A DNA stretch of 64,000 bases from Sodalis ligni (GCF_016865525.2 NZ_CP075169.1:6324337-6388336); one strand, 5' to 3'. Positions 20,984-34,651 are shown, counted from the stretch's first letter. Notes: a model not told the origin generated them from the sequence alone. A program made the numbers and translations.

Positions 20984-21475
20984 AGCGTAATTCGTTCTTT
21001 TTGGTCGAAAGACATAGGGTATAGCATGCCATAGCTGGCCGCCAGTGACGAACGTTAGCGTATCATAAGGCCGATAAAAATACTGAAGTTAGACCCGGAT
21101 CCCCAGGATCATGCTGTGGATAACTTTGTGAGTAAAAAGATTTTTAAAGATTTATATATTCTTTGAAGAGCAATACTCTAATAAAAAAATCATATATATC
21201 ATCCAGTTAGCACATTGCATTTGCTAATTGCTTATATTACATAGGTATTCCCGGTTTGTGGATATTAACTTAACCTTTCCCATGCCGTTTATTGACCGTT
21301 AAACTTAAGCCTGAAAAGAATATACATAAAATCAATTTTCGACAGGCCGATTCCGGAAATAACTTACTGATGCCAATGGCGGCAATTGTAAACCGCACCA
21401 CCAACTGAAAGACGTCTATTGTCCCTCATCCAAGGTGCGGTTCACATGACCGGCACTAAAACGCAGGAGAGAATG
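20984..21475. other. Intergenic region polA-dsbA, no gene seen
   Basis: About 490 bases, AT-rich, containing the polA promoter and the 3' end of the dsbA transcript. E. coli has yihF and yihG between dsbA and polA; neither is recognisable here, so both were lost or never present. Confidence 0.6.
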
Positions 21476-22105
21476 TTATTGTTGCGTCAGCAAAAACTTC
21501 ACCACATCAGCGAACTGTTTAACATAGATATCCATGGAAGAGGTATCCAGGCCGTCATTTTTAACCATGTATTTTCCATTAACAAATATGGCGGGAACCC
21601 CCCGCAATTGCAGATCGGCTGCCGCTTTTTCCTCTTGCACCACTAATGATTTGACTACAAAACTATTTAAAGCGGAATCATATTCCTCGCCGCTTACGCC
21701 CGCTTTGATAAAGACATCGCGAATATCGGCCGGTGACTGAACGGTCTGGGTTTTCTGCACGGCTTCAAACATCAGGGGGCTGACTTTATCCTCAACGCCC
21801 AGCGCCATGGCCACTGCCCAGGCCTGGGTTAATTCCTTACCCAAAGGTCCAAGAAAATCAACGTGGTACTTGGTCATTTTGGTGCCGGCCGGCAGCGCTT
21901 GCCTGACGCTGGCGGAAATATGATAGGTTTGCTCGAATTCATAGCAATGGGGGCAATAAAAAGAGAAAAATTCCAATACTTGCGGTTCGCCGGTTACTGG
22001 CTTGTCAAGCTGGACATATTGCTGCCCTTCCGTAAATTGCGCAGCGGATACACTGAATGCAACAGCCATTAGAATACCCATTAACGCAAACCAAATTTTT
22101 TTCAT
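21476..22105 (-). CDS. dsbA: Periplasmic thiol:disulfide oxidoreductase DsbA
   Basis: A 209-residue protein that begins with a signal peptide ([23 protein letters not shown], cleavage predicted after SAA). The thioredoxin-fold active site CPHC lies at mature position ~30, the cis-Pro loop is GVPAIFVNG, and the helical insertion is in between. It introduces disulfides into secreted proteins. The ATG at 22105 gives the signal peptide; an upstream in-frame ATG at 22228 inside srkA is rejected. It follows srkA by 20 bases, as in E. coli. Confidence 0.98.
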   Translation of the reverse strand: MKKIWFALMGILMAVAFSVSAAQFTEGQQYVQLDKPVTGEPQVLEFFSFYCPHCYEFEQTYHISASVRQALPAGTKMTKYHVDFLGPLGKELTQAWAVAMALGVEDKVSPLMFEAVQKTQTVQSPADIRDVFIKAGVSGEEYDSALNSFVVKSLVVQEEKAAADLQLRGVPAIFVNGKYMVKNDGLDTSSMDIYVKQFADVVKFLLTQQ

Positions 22106-22125
22106 ATAAATGTTCTCTCTAAAGT

Positions 22126-23112
22126 TTAATACGAAGGCATAAGCTGTAACGGCGGCTCCCGTAATACCTTTACCTGTTCCGTAAAGATCACGGTTTGCTG
22201 CTCCCAAAATCCAGCTTCCACCATCCATGGGAAACTATGGGGGAACGCAGGATCGCCCCATCGCCGGCTGATCCAGGCAAGGTAATAGATCATGCGCATT
22301 GCGCGCAACGGCTCCATCAAGGCCAATTCACGCGGATTAAAATCCATGAACTCCTGGTAGGCGTCAAGTAAAAGTGACAATTGGTACTGCTGTTCCATGC
22401 GATCGCCATTGAGCAGCATCCAGAGATCCTGAACTGCCGGGCCGTTGCGTGCATCATCCAAATCGACAAACATCGGTCCGTCGCGCCACAGAATATTGCT
22501 GGCATGCAAATCGCCGTGCAAACGCAGCGGGAGCCAGTCATCACTCCAATATATCTTCACTTCGGCAATCAAAAGATCAACCGCGCGTAAAAATGCTTCC
22601 TTTTGCTTGCCGGCGATGAGGGTGCTCTGCTCCAGCTCGCGCCTGGGTTCGTACAGATACTCTTCCAATGAGATAGTGGGGCGGAAGGAGAAACGTTTTT
22701 CACCGTTATGGCGATGAATCCGGCCGATAAAACGGCCCACCCACTCCAGCTGCTCGTCGTTATCCTGCTCGAATTGCCGGCCGCCGACGCTTGGGAAAAC
22801 GGCAAAACGAAAGCCTTCATGGTTCAACAGCGTCGAGCCGTTGATGCGCATCGGCGGGACCACAGGAATCTCCGCTTCCTCCAGTCCGAGCGACAGTTCG
22901 TGCTCCTCTAGGATTTGCTCGTCAGACCAGCGTTCAGGACGATAGAATTTCACCACGTAACGTTTTCTGTCTTCATCCAGAAACTGATAAACGCGGTTTT
23001 CATAGCTATTGAGCGCGGTTAGGCCGGAATCAATACGCAAGCCGACACTTTCCAGGGCATCCATAATCAATTCCGGCATCAACGTCTTGAAATTAAATGC
23101 TGTTATGTTCAT
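22126..23112 (-). CDS. srkA: SrkA (YihE/RdoA), stress-response kinase
   Basis: A 328-residue protein kinase-like fold (APH/choline-kinase group). The nucleotide-binding region lies around [11 protein letters not shown], the catalytic loop is [11 protein letters not shown] and the metal-binding DLDDA replaces DFG. E. coli YihE is a Ser/Thr kinase that protects against envelope- and antibiotic-induced death and is Cpx-controlled together with dsbA. Confidence 0.96.
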   Translation of the reverse strand: MNITAFNFKTLMPELIMDALESVGLRIDSGLTALNSYENRVYQFLDEDRKRYVVKFYRPERWSDEQILEEHELSLGLEEAEIPVVPPMRINGSTLLNHEGFRFAVFPSVGGRQFEQDNDEQLEWVGRFIGRIHRHNGEKRFSFRPTISLEEYLYEPRRELEQSTLIAGKQKEAFLRAVDLLIAEVKIYWSDDWLPLRLHGDLHASNILWRDGPMFVDLDDARNGPAVQDLWMLLNGDRMEQQYQLSLLLDAYQEFMDFNPRELALMEPLRAMRMIYYLAWISRRWGDPAFPHSFPWMVEAGFWEQQTVIFTEQVKVLREPPLQLMPSY

Positions 23113-23198
23113 AAAACGTTTTATCTATTTTAAGCCAGTAATAGACCAGACAGGTTGCCGGCAGGAACAACCGGGAGACTCTTTTTAGCAAGCAACAT

Positions 23199-23468
23199 CT
23201 ACTCTTTGATAATGCCGCGGGCCCGAAGGATGGCGGTTTTGAAGTCTTCTTCGTAATCCTTCTGCAAGCCGGGAATCATCTCGGCCTTGTCCGCGTCCCG
23301 CATTTTCAGGTGGTAAATCAGCGTATCGTCGGTGATTTCCGCCAGGCCGCCCTGATAACCAGCTTCATCAGCCAGTTTTTGCAAAAATTGCAGCAGATTG
23401 AGATCGGATTCTTTTCTCCAAGCGGGATGAAGAAGCTCGATAAGTTCGTCAACGCGATGATATTTCAT
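23199..23468 (-). CDS. yihD: YihD, conserved DUF1040 protein
   Basis: An 89-residue protein starting [17 protein letters not shown] and ending [10 protein letters not shown], the same length as E. coli YihD and highly similar throughout. Function is unknown. The ATG at 23468 is chosen because an upstream in-frame ATG (23555) would add 29 unconserved residues. Divergent from mobA. Confidence 0.95.
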   Translation of the reverse strand: MKYHRVDELIELLHPAWRKESDLNLLQFLQKLADEAGYQGGLAEITDDTLIYHLKMRDADKAEMIPGLQKDYEEDFKTAILRARGIIKE

Positions 23469-23757
23469 AATCCAATCCTTCTGATGGTATCGGTCATAAT
23501 GTAGCAAGATCCGCCGGGGGGGATAAACATCAATGTTAAGTAACTCCGGAAACATTGTATCTTAATATGTGGGCGACCAGCATACAGCATTTGGCAAACA
23601 GCGACTCCTTCCTAAAGAGTCGACGCGGCAATGCAGCGCTGATCTCAAATCTGGCTGTGTTAAAGACGTAAACCGCTTACAGGTAAACGCAACTTTTCCA
23701 AAAGCTGGTATCTTTAGCAGTAACGGCCAAACAATAAGAAATCTCCGGGAGACAACC

Positions 23758-24333
23758 ATCATCAGCATATCAATAACCGGTGTCATCCTGGCGGGAGGAC
23801 GTTCGAGCCGCATGGGCGGTGAAGATAAAGGGCTGATATTGCTCAACCAGCGGCCTCTTTACCGGCATGTCCTCGACCATCTGGCCGGGCAGGTGTCTAC
23901 AGTCATTATCAATACCAATCGCCATCTCGACCAATACCGGCAAAGCGGCCTGCAGGTAATTACCGACACGCTGCCCGATTTCCAAGGTCCGTTGGCCGGC
24001 ATGCTCGCAGGCCTGAAAGCTGCCGGCACCCCATGGATAGTGTTCGTCCCCTGCGATGTACCGGTTTTCCCGGCTGATTTAGTTGCGCGTTTATGGGAAG
24101 GAAAAGGGAATGCCGATGCCGCTTTCGCCCATTCCGGTGAGCGCGATCATCCGGCTTTCGGGCTCCTTAACCGCTCGCTGATCCCCGCTTTGGAAAGTTT
24201 TCTATCCCGAGGGGAGCGTAGGGTCATGTTGTTTTTCATGCAGGTTAACGCCGCAAGGGTTGTTTTTACGGCGCGGCATCCCGCCTTTTCAAACCTGAAT
24301 ACGCCGCGGGATATAGCAGACTGGCGTCAGTAA
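23758..24333 (+). CDS. mobA: MobA, molybdenum cofactor guanylyltransferase, apparent ATC start
   Basis: MobA transfers GMP from GTP to Mo-molybdopterin to make MGD. The nucleotide-binding loop GVILAGGRSSRMGGEDKGL and the later FVPCDVPVFP and GERDHPAFGLL motifs are intact over ~191 residues (E. coli 194). No ATG, GTG or TTG occurs in frame near the expected start. A GGGAG ribosome site (23747-23751) is correctly spaced before an ATC at 23758, where an ATG would be expected; the next in-frame ATG upstream is at 23569. The start codon may be mutated, or ATC may be used weakly. Confidence 0.85.
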   Translation: MISISITGVILAGGRSSRMGGEDKGLILLNQRPLYRHVLDHLAGQVSTVIINTNRHLDQYRQSGLQVITDTLPDFQGPLAGMLAGLKAAGTPWIVFVPCDVPVFPADLVARLWEGKGNADAAFAHSGERDHPAFGLLNRSLIPALESFLSRGERRVMLFFMQVNAARVVFTARHPAFSNLNTPRDIADWRQ

Positions 24334-24355
24334 CCGCCCATTGAGGATAAACATC

Positions 24356-24874
24356 ATGGAAAAATCGCATCCGCCGCTATTGGCGATTACCGCATTTAGC
24401 GGGACAGGCAAAACAACATTATTGAAACAGCTCATACCCTTGCTCAATCAGGTGGGCGTTCGAGTCGGGCTCATCAAACACACCCACCACAAGGTCGACG
24501 TGGATACCCCGGGAAAAGACAGCTATGAATTGCGCAAAGCGGGTGCTCGGCAAACCATGGTGGCCAGTGACGCCCGTTGGGCACTGATGACCGAAAATCA
24601 GGATAATGAAATGCCCGCCCTTTCATGGCTGGCGGCACAAATGGACCCGAGGTTAGTGGACCTTATCCTGGTGGAAGGCTTTAAAAATGAGCCGGTGCCC
24701 AAAATTGCCCTATTCCGCTCGGATACCGGCAAGGACTGGCGCCCGTTGATTGATGAATACGTCATTGCGGTGGCCGGGGATGTAAAAGTGGATATGACAT
24801 TACCGGTGTTGGATATCAACCAGCCGGAAAGCATAGCCGCATTTATCAGCGAATGGTTGGTTGATAACCGATAG
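24356..24874 (+). CDS. mobB: MobB, molybdopterin-guanine dinucleotide biosynthesis adaptor
   Basis: A 172-residue P-loop protein with Walker A SGTGKTTLLK near residue 19 and KHTHHKVDVDTPGKDS. It binds GTP and assists MobA. The ATG at 24356 has a GAGG site upstream; an in-frame TTG at 24341 is possible. It follows mobA by 22 bases, giving the usual mobAB operon. Confidence 0.95.
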   Translation: MEKSHPPLLAITAFSGTGKTTLLKQLIPLLNQVGVRVGLIKHTHHKVDVDTPGKDSYELRKAGARQTMVASDARWALMTENQDNEMPALSWLAAQMDPRLVDLILVEGFKNEPVPKIALFRSDTGKDWRPLIDEYVIAVAGDVKVDMTLPVLDINQPESIAAFISEWLVDNR

Positions 24875-25439
24875 GATCTGATGCCGTTTAACTATATAAC
24901 CTTACAGGTTACGAAGGTCACGCTTCGTAAGACCTTGACTCGTCCTTTTGAAAGACTCTTCACTTCAATTAAACGTTTACGTTACGCAAATAAGCAGAAA
25001 TATATTTTTCTTATTTGATAGTCTTTCTACATTACCGATATACAAAATTTTTCTGTTTAAAATACCATCCAGACTTGAAAAAATAAATGTGATCCAGACA
25101 TTACTATTATTATTTTTATGAATAGGTTCTTTACCCATCGTGCCTTTTTATGCTATTTATTGCCCGCTTTAAAAAATATGAGCGCAGTCAATGATATAAT
25201 TTTATATTTAAATGTAATCACTTCTAATAATTAATATGGAGTATTATCGGCCAATAAACCACGAAATCACTCAATCTTATATTGTGTTTAATTATTTTAT
25301 AATTGAATTAATTTTTCTTTCTGGATTGAAGGTGTTCCCATGCTTATTTTTCATTAGAGTTATATCGCTATTTATAGTTTTATACCAACACGTAGCACAC
25401 AAATTTTTTAAATCAAAACACAGAAAACACTGAATCACT
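24875..25439. other. AT-rich intergenic region before the autotransporter locus
   Basis: About 565 bases of strongly AT-rich DNA, unlike the GC-rich genes to the left, which suggests acquired DNA. A 65-codon ORF at 25236-25433 (MEYYRPINHEITQSY, hydrophobic middle, basic tail) has no clear ribosome site or known family. It may be a leader or remnant of the gene that follows. Confidence 0.5.
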
Positions 25440-26817
25440 ATGATCGCTTTCAAATGGTATGTCACTGTCATAAGTATGGCCGCCTTGCTGGTGGGCTGTT
25501 TATCTACGGAAAAGAAAAAAAAAATTGATAAAAACTCAATCCCAACGGGTTTAACACAGGATAGAAATCCATCAAATACTCATCAAAACGCATCGAATGC
25601 CCATGCCAGAAGAAAAATCACAAGAAAATAGCGGAAGATAACGAAAAGAGGTAGTTGGCACAAGCCTTCACCACAAGCAGAATGGCTATTATTCAGAAGA
25701 TGTTTCTACTCGTGAATCGGAGGAAAAACAGGGTCGGCAGTCATTCATCTTCCATTGTTAGCCAAGTCGCTAAAATCTGCCTCCTTTGATTTCCTTTTGC
25801 CATTGAATAACGATGACGATAATTTAATCTTCAGCCAAATCGGAGCACGCCGCTACGATGGAAGAAATATTGTCAATTTTGGTGTCGGCCAGCGGCACTT
25901 TTCAACGGCTGGATGCTAGGTTATAATTCTTTTATGATAGGCAGATTTCAGGAAACCAACACCAACGGTTCGGCTTTGGATTAGAATTTTGGACTGAAAA
26001 TTTAAAATTCTCCGCTAATAATTATTACCGGCTTTCAGGATGGAAAGCATCCAATCTTCTAAAGGGTAGTGACGAAAGGGTGGCAAATGGTTATGACCTT
26101 AACCTGGATGCATACCTGCCAAGCTACCCCAAATTGGTGGTAGGGTTAAATACGAGCATTATTTTGGTAAAAGCGTTGCCACGTTAAATCAGCATGAGCG
26201 CCAAAAATCCTTCGGCCCTGACGTTAGGTTTAACCTATAATCCCGTCCCGCTGGTAACTTTCGGGCTTGACAGATCTAAATGGAATAATGGACAAAGCGA
26301 AGTTAAAGCAAATATCATGTTCAATTATCGCTTGAATGTGCCCTTATCCAAACAATTAGATCCGCATATGGCATCTCCGAGTCGAAACCTCATGGGGAGT
26401 CGATACAATCCAGTTGAACGTAATAATAATATTACTCTTGAATACAAGGCTCAAGACAGTATCAGTTTTCAACTGCCTTCAGCATTAAAAGGCGTAGAAA
26501 ATGAGAGAAGAAATGTCTCTATAGATGTTAAAGCTCAATATGGCTTAGAACGGATTGACTGGGACGATAGTGCATTAGTACCTCGCGGAGGCAAAGTTAT
26601 TGCGTTGTCCAATAGTATTTATCAAATCCAAATACCTACTTTTGATGCAGATAATGCCAATCAATTCATTGTCACGGCAGTAGCCTATGACCGCCAAGGT
26701 TATGCGTCAAATCGCAGTACAATGACTATTTATAGCGAGCCTGCGCAGAAATTGCCAATTACCACTCTAAATGAAATTCTCACTGACCTGGTAAGCTCGC
26801 CACCACTCTCATCGGCG

Positions 26818-27341
26818 CCGTTGCCGGATGATGATTCAATGCCGCTTCCGACGCCGCCGCTAACGACCGATTATTCAATGCCGCCTCCTCCTCCGCCGCC
26901 GCCAACGGAAGCTGCTGCAGTGCCGCCGCCGCCGCCGACTCCGAATAGGGACCCAGCTCCGCTGCCCCCCCCGCCCCCGCCGCCGATAACGGACGATGAT
27001 CCAATGCCGCTTCCGCCTCCGCCTCCGCCGCCGATAACGGATGATGATTCAATGCCGCTTCCGCCTCCGCCGCCGATAACGGACGATGATTCAATGCCGC
27101 TTCCGCCTCCGCCTCCGCCGCCGATACCGGACGATGATTCAATGCCGCTTCCGCCTCCGACTCCGACGCCGATAACGGACGCTGATCCAATGCCGCTTCC
27201 GACTACGACTCCGCCGCCGATAACGGACGATGATTCAATGCCGCTTCCGCCTCCGCCGCCGATAACAGACGATGATTCAATGCCGCTTCCGCCTCCGATG
27301 CCTACTCCAACGCCGGTGCCTGCTCCTACGCCAATGCCTAA
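26818..27341 (+). repeat. Degenerate proline-rich coding repeats
   Basis: About ten units of 13-17 codons built on D-D-D-S-M-P-L-P followed by five to seven prolines and often I-T (for example ITDDDSMPLPPPPP). At DNA level the repeats are CCG/CCT tracts around a GATGATTCAATGCCGCTTCCG core. Copy number is likely to vary by slippage. Confidence 0.93.
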
Positions 27342-27432
27342 ATTAACGATAACAAAAGACCAGCCTGCTCAGAGTGCTGATTCCCCGGCCATTTCCTCCT
27401 CCGATACACGATCCTCAAACGTAACTGAAGAT

Positions 27433-27627
27433 CTTGCTAGCAAAATCAAAATATTTGACCGAAGTAAGTTAAAGCCGGTTGAGGTCAAAAAATCAGACGG
27501 TGCGAGCACCGGAACAACTGGAAACCCTGCATTGGACGCGGTATTGAGGGATAGAAGGATGGTAACTGAACCATTAGATAATGACTTAGATGCGGAAAGT
27601 CCAGTATCTACTGACGAATGGGTGGAT
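27433..27627 (+). other. WH2/beta-thymosin-, central- and acidic-like (VCA-type) coding tail
   Basis: Residues ~414-433 read LASKIKIFDRSKLKPVEV, matching the actin-binding thymosin-beta-4 pattern I-x-x-F-D-K-S-K-L-K-K. Residues ~445-457 read PALDAVLRDRRMV, fitting the WASP central pattern A-L-x-x-V-x-x-x-R. Residues 462-478 are acidic with Trp476 two residues from the end (DEWVD), as in the Arp2/3-binding tails of WASP proteins (DEWED/DEWDD). The match is by eye and the function is inferred. Confidence 0.65.
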
Positions 27628-27723
27628 TGAAAATAAAGCGAGTCATTTTTTCATGGGCATGGAGATGAGACAATATTAAATGATCTTATGGAACTGAAAA
27701 TCTCATCATTAGAATCAAACAAT

Positions 27724-27752
27724 AAAAAGTCTTCTTTGAAAACAGAGGACTT
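27724..27752 (-). terminator. Distal rrn terminator-like hairpin
   Basis: An imperfect 9-bp stem (27727-27735 with 27744-27752, one G-U pair) followed by U residues on the minus strand. It is the third and weakest of three terminators downstream of 5S. Confidence 0.5.
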
Positions 27753-27810
27753 CGTTCAACCGGCTTTGCCGGTTGTCCTACTCTACCTCTTATACGAACT
27801 GACCGAGTAG
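27750..27810. repeat. 61-bp direct repeat, copy 1
   Basis: Identical over 61 bases to 27933-27993. It contains a small hairpin AACCGGC-TTT-GCCGGTT. Part of a duplicated rrn 3' flank. Confidence 0.95.
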
Positions 27811-27835
27811 CGAACCGCCTGGTTTAGCAGGCTAG

Positions 27836-27863
27836 AAAAAAGCCCTCTGTTTTCTTTGAGGGC
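27836..27863 (-). terminator. Second rrn terminator
   Basis: Stem GCCCTC/GAGGGC (27842-27847 with 27858-27863) then six U residues on the minus strand. It sits in a ~52-bp near-copy of the 5S end plus first terminator (27838-27889 versus 28017-28070). Confidence 0.8.
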
Positions 27864-27932
27864 TTCATTCAATTGGATGCCTGGCAGTTGATGCCCGCCT
27901 GCGGCGGTCACCCTGCGGGCCGGCGCCTTCGG

Positions 27933-27993
27933 CTTCGTTCAACCGGCTTTGCCGGTTGTCCTACTCTACCTCTTATACGAACTGACCGAGTAG
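27933..27993. repeat. 61-bp direct repeat, copy 2
   Basis: Exact copy of 27750-27810, lying between the first and second rrn terminators. Confidence 0.95.
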
Positions 27994-28017
27994 TGAACTG
28001 CCAGTTTGACGCATATG

Positions 28018-28044
28018 AAAAAGCCCTCTGTTTTCACAGAGGGC
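28018..28044 (-). terminator. Primary rrn terminator (T1)
   Basis: Stem GCCCTCTG/CAGAGGGC (28023-28030 with 28037-28044) followed by U residues on the minus strand, 14 bases past the 5S 3' end. Confidence 0.93.
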
Positions 28045-28057
28045 TTCGTTCAATTGG

Positions 28058-28177
28058 ATGCCTGGCAGTTCCCTACTCTCGCATGGGGAGACCCCACACT
28101 ACCATCGGCGCTACGGCGTTTCACTGCTGAGTTCGGCATGGGGTCAGGTGGGACCACCGCGCTAGTGCCGCCAGGCA
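28058..28177 (-). rRNA. rrf: 5S ribosomal RNA
   Basis: A 120-nt sequence on the minus strand beginning UGCCUGGCGGC and ending GGAACUGCCAGGCAU, nearly identical to E. coli 5S. Complementary termini form helix I. It lies 122 bases after the 23S 3' end in the same transcription unit. Confidence 0.98.
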
Positions 28178-28299
28178 AATTCGTTATCCAACCGTCATCT
28201 TTCAACGATGACCATTGGCCTTTATCCGGAACTTCGCTGAAAATTCTCTCATCGCCCTTGCGGACAACGCTCTCATCGCCCAAACACCTTAGGTGTTGT

Positions 28300-31287
<2,988 letters not shown>

Positions 31288-31650
31288 TCACAACCCTAAA
31301 GTGTTTGTTCTGTCCGACCGGCTGCACGACTACATGGCCGCGTTGCTCCGGTACTCGAAATCCTCATGGACATACAGTCCACTCCGGTTTCTCCGTGCCG
31401 GGCGCCTTGCCCTGCAGTCGTTCGCTCAGCCTTGCTTCGGCGCGGCCTGTTACGGACATCGCCAGCGTTGGACAGAGGCTGTTATCGACATAACAGCATT
31501 CTAGGTTTGCTTGCTTTGAGAGACTCGCATACTGATTTTGCTCAGCATGTTTTTTTCAAATTTTCAGCTTGTTCCGGATTGTTAAAGAGCAGTATTTCGC
31601 AGCGCACTCTTTCAAATGCGCTCTGAAATTTATCAGACACGTAGGCTGTT
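31288..31650. other. Internal transcribed spacer between tRNA-Glu and 23S
   Basis: About 360 bases. The segment near 31577-31594 (UGCUCUUUAACAA-type boxA on the minus strand) is the 23S leader antitermination signal. No second tRNA is present. Confidence 0.75.
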
Positions 31651-31726
31651 TGGCGTCCCCTAGGGGGTTCGAACCCCTGTTACCGCCGTGAAAGGGCAGT
31701 GTCCTAGGCCACTAGACGAAGGGGAC
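31651..31726 (-). tRNA. gltU: tRNA-Glu (UUC)
   Basis: A 76-nt minus-strand cloverleaf starting GUCCCCUUCGUCUAG with anticodon UUC in CCCUUUCACGG, T-loop GGUUCGAACCCCC and encoded 3' CCA (31653-31651). It lies in the 16S-23S spacer, the place of gltU in E. coli rrnC. Confidence 0.98.
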
Positions 31727-31957
31727 ACGGAAAATGCTTGCAACGCACCGCGTTGCTTTTCCGTGTAAGGCGAAACTTTCATTAATGAAAGTAAGCGACC
31801 TCTTTCTAGTCGAACAACGCATCGCGTTGCTCTCCTATCATCGGACGATGCCTTGCACGTGCGAAGCCGGGCTTCACGTGTAAACCATACGAGCTGTTTG
31901 CTCATCACTTCTATCAGACAATCTGTGTGGACACGTCACTTGACGCGTATCTTTCGG

Positions 31958-33495
<1,538 letters not shown>

Positions 33496-33619
33496 AAAGC
33501 TTGATGCTCAAAGAATCTACTGTTTCATTCATTACTGAATTAACTGGTAAACACTCTAAGACTTGTATTGTTGTGTTTCGATACGGTCTTGTGAGTGCCC
33601 ACACAGATTGTCTGATAAA

Positions 33620-33632
33620 TTGTTAAAGAGCA
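33620..33632 (-). promoter_or_regulatory. rrn leader boxA antitermination site
   Basis: UGCUCUUUAACAA on the minus strand in the 16S leader, the boxA element bound by NusB-NusE in rrn antitermination. Confidence 0.9.
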
Positions 33633-33672
33633 TGGCCGGGGAGGTCTAAATCTCACCTGGCGCGGGTTGCGT

Positions 33673-33700
33673 ATATTACGTTTTCCCGCTGAAGAGTCAA
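33673..33700 (-). promoter_or_regulatory. rrn promoter P2
   Basis: -35 TTGACT (33700-33695), 16-base spacer, -10 TAATAT (33678-33673), with a spacer sequence close to E. coli rrnB P2. Confidence 0.85.
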
Positions 33701-33780
33701 GCTTTTATTTGCTTTAGCAAAGCGCTTTTCCCTTCCCGACCCGGCCCGTCGCAGCGGTTAATCCCGGTCAGTGGAGGCGC

Positions 33781-33808
33781 ATTATAGGGACTTATTAACG
33801 TCTGACAA
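33781..33808 (-). promoter_or_regulatory. rrn promoter P1
   Basis: -35 TTGTCA (33808-33803), 16-base spacer, -10 TATAAT (33786-33781) followed by GCGCC discriminator, almost identical to E. coli rrnB P1. An AT-rich UP-like stretch lies just upstream (33821-33870). Stringent and growth-rate control is expected. Confidence 0.95.
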
Positions 33809-33961
33809 GGCTTTATCCGCAAAAAAATACTGATCGGTTTATTTTTCGACAATGAATGTAAAAAATCAGGGATCGCCGCTGCATTTAAAACATTTGTCCC
33901 GCCATCGAGACGCGCGAAAGTTTACTATGAAGTGAATTAAATCAGTACAGGACAGGCCACG

Positions 33962-34651
33962 ATGCACTTAACAGCGCAACAGCAAGCCGCACAGCGAAAC
34001 CTTTCCTATCTTCTGGCCGAGAAGCTGGGGCAGCGTATTTTGGCCGGTGAGTATGTAGCTGGGGATATATTGCCCGGAGAAATAGAGCTGGGCGATCTTT
34101 TTGGCGTCAGCCGAACCGCGGTGCGGGAAGCGGTGAAAATATTGGCCGCCAAAGGGATGCTTTTACCCAGGCCGCGTATCGGTACCCGGGTGTTGCCGCG
34201 CCATCAGTGGAATTATCTCGACCAGGAATTGCTGAGTTGGTGGGTGACCCGGGAAAACTTCGACGATGTCATGGCGCACTTTCTGATTATGCGCACCAGT
34301 CTTGAACCGCAGGCCTGCGCATTGGCCGCCATCAATGCGGCGGAAGACGAGAAGTATAAACTGGTGCTGCTTATGGAAGAGATGAGCGCGCTGCACAAGC
34401 GTTTTGACCGGGAGCGTTGGATAAGCGTCGACGCCCAATTCCATCGGCATATTTACGAAATAAGCGGAAATCCGTTTCTTTCCTCGTTTGCCAATCTGTT
34501 CAGTTCCATTTACCAGAACTATTTCCGCGCCATCGTCAGCGATGAAGTCGTTAAGTTAGGTTCCCACCAGGCGATCGTAGACGCCATATTGGCATCCGAT
34601 TCTCCTGCAGCCTTGGCAGCCTGCCAGCGGTTGCTGGCGGAAAATGACTGA
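33962..34651 (+). CDS. yieP: YieP, GntR/FadR-family transcription regulator
   Basis: A 229-residue regulator. The N-terminal winged helix contains LPGEIELGDLFGVSRTAVREAVKIL, and a C-terminal FCD ligand-binding domain carries the metal-binding histidine pattern (VDAQFHRHIYE; SHQAIVDAI). N-terminal sequence MHLTAQQQAAQRNLSYLLAEKL and length match E. coli YieP, which also sits divergently next to rrsC. Its targets are not settled. The usual neighbours hsrA and rbsDACBKR between yieP and kup are missing here. Confidence 0.93.
   Translation: MHLTAQQQAAQRNLSYLLAEKLGQRILAGEYVAGDILPGEIELGDLFGVSRTAVREAVKILAAKGMLLPRPRIGTRVLPRHQWNYLDQELLSWWVTRENFDDVMAHFLIMRTSLEPQACALAAINAAEDEKYKLVLLMEEMSALHKRFDRERWISVDAQFHRHIYEISGNPFLSSFANLFSSIYQNYFRAIVSDEVVKLGSHQAIVDAILASDSPAALAACQRLLAEND

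Larger units (their letters stand above)
25440..27630 (+). pseudogene. Inverse autotransporter (intimin/invasin family) with proline-rich, WASP-like passenger, barrel part frameshifted
   Basis: The N-terminal end encodes a signal-like helix (MIAFKWYVTVISMAALLVGC). Between 25716 and 26400 three frames together spell a classic inverse-autotransporter barrel: FDFLLPLNNDDDNLIFSQIG, then GWMLGYNSFYDRQIS, FGLEFWTENLKFSANNYYRL, ANGYDLNLDAYLPSYP, NPSALTLGLTYNPVPLVTFG and the end motif PLSKQLDP. Frame changes fit single-base losses at T runs 25899-25902 and 25930-25933, an A run near 26148-26150, and an A-run indel at 26203-26207. From 26194 the frame is open for 478 codons: barrel end, an Ig-like domain (~residues 85-190), proline-rich repeats (~209-382), and a WH2-central-acidic-like tail (~414-478). 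Barrel N-terminal, passenger C-terminal, so the tail would face outward. Low GC and no enteric backbone homologue indicate acquisition. Confidence 0.8.

Noticed and set aside
25236..25433. 65-codon hydrophobic ORF before the autotransporter
   Set aside because: AT-rich composition makes such ORFs likely by chance and no start signal is evident; left as a comment in the intergenic entry.
26780..27190. Alanine-rich minus-strand ORF of 136 codons
   Set aside because: It is the antisense shadow of the proline-rich repeats (CCG read as CGG/GCG), with no ribosome site.
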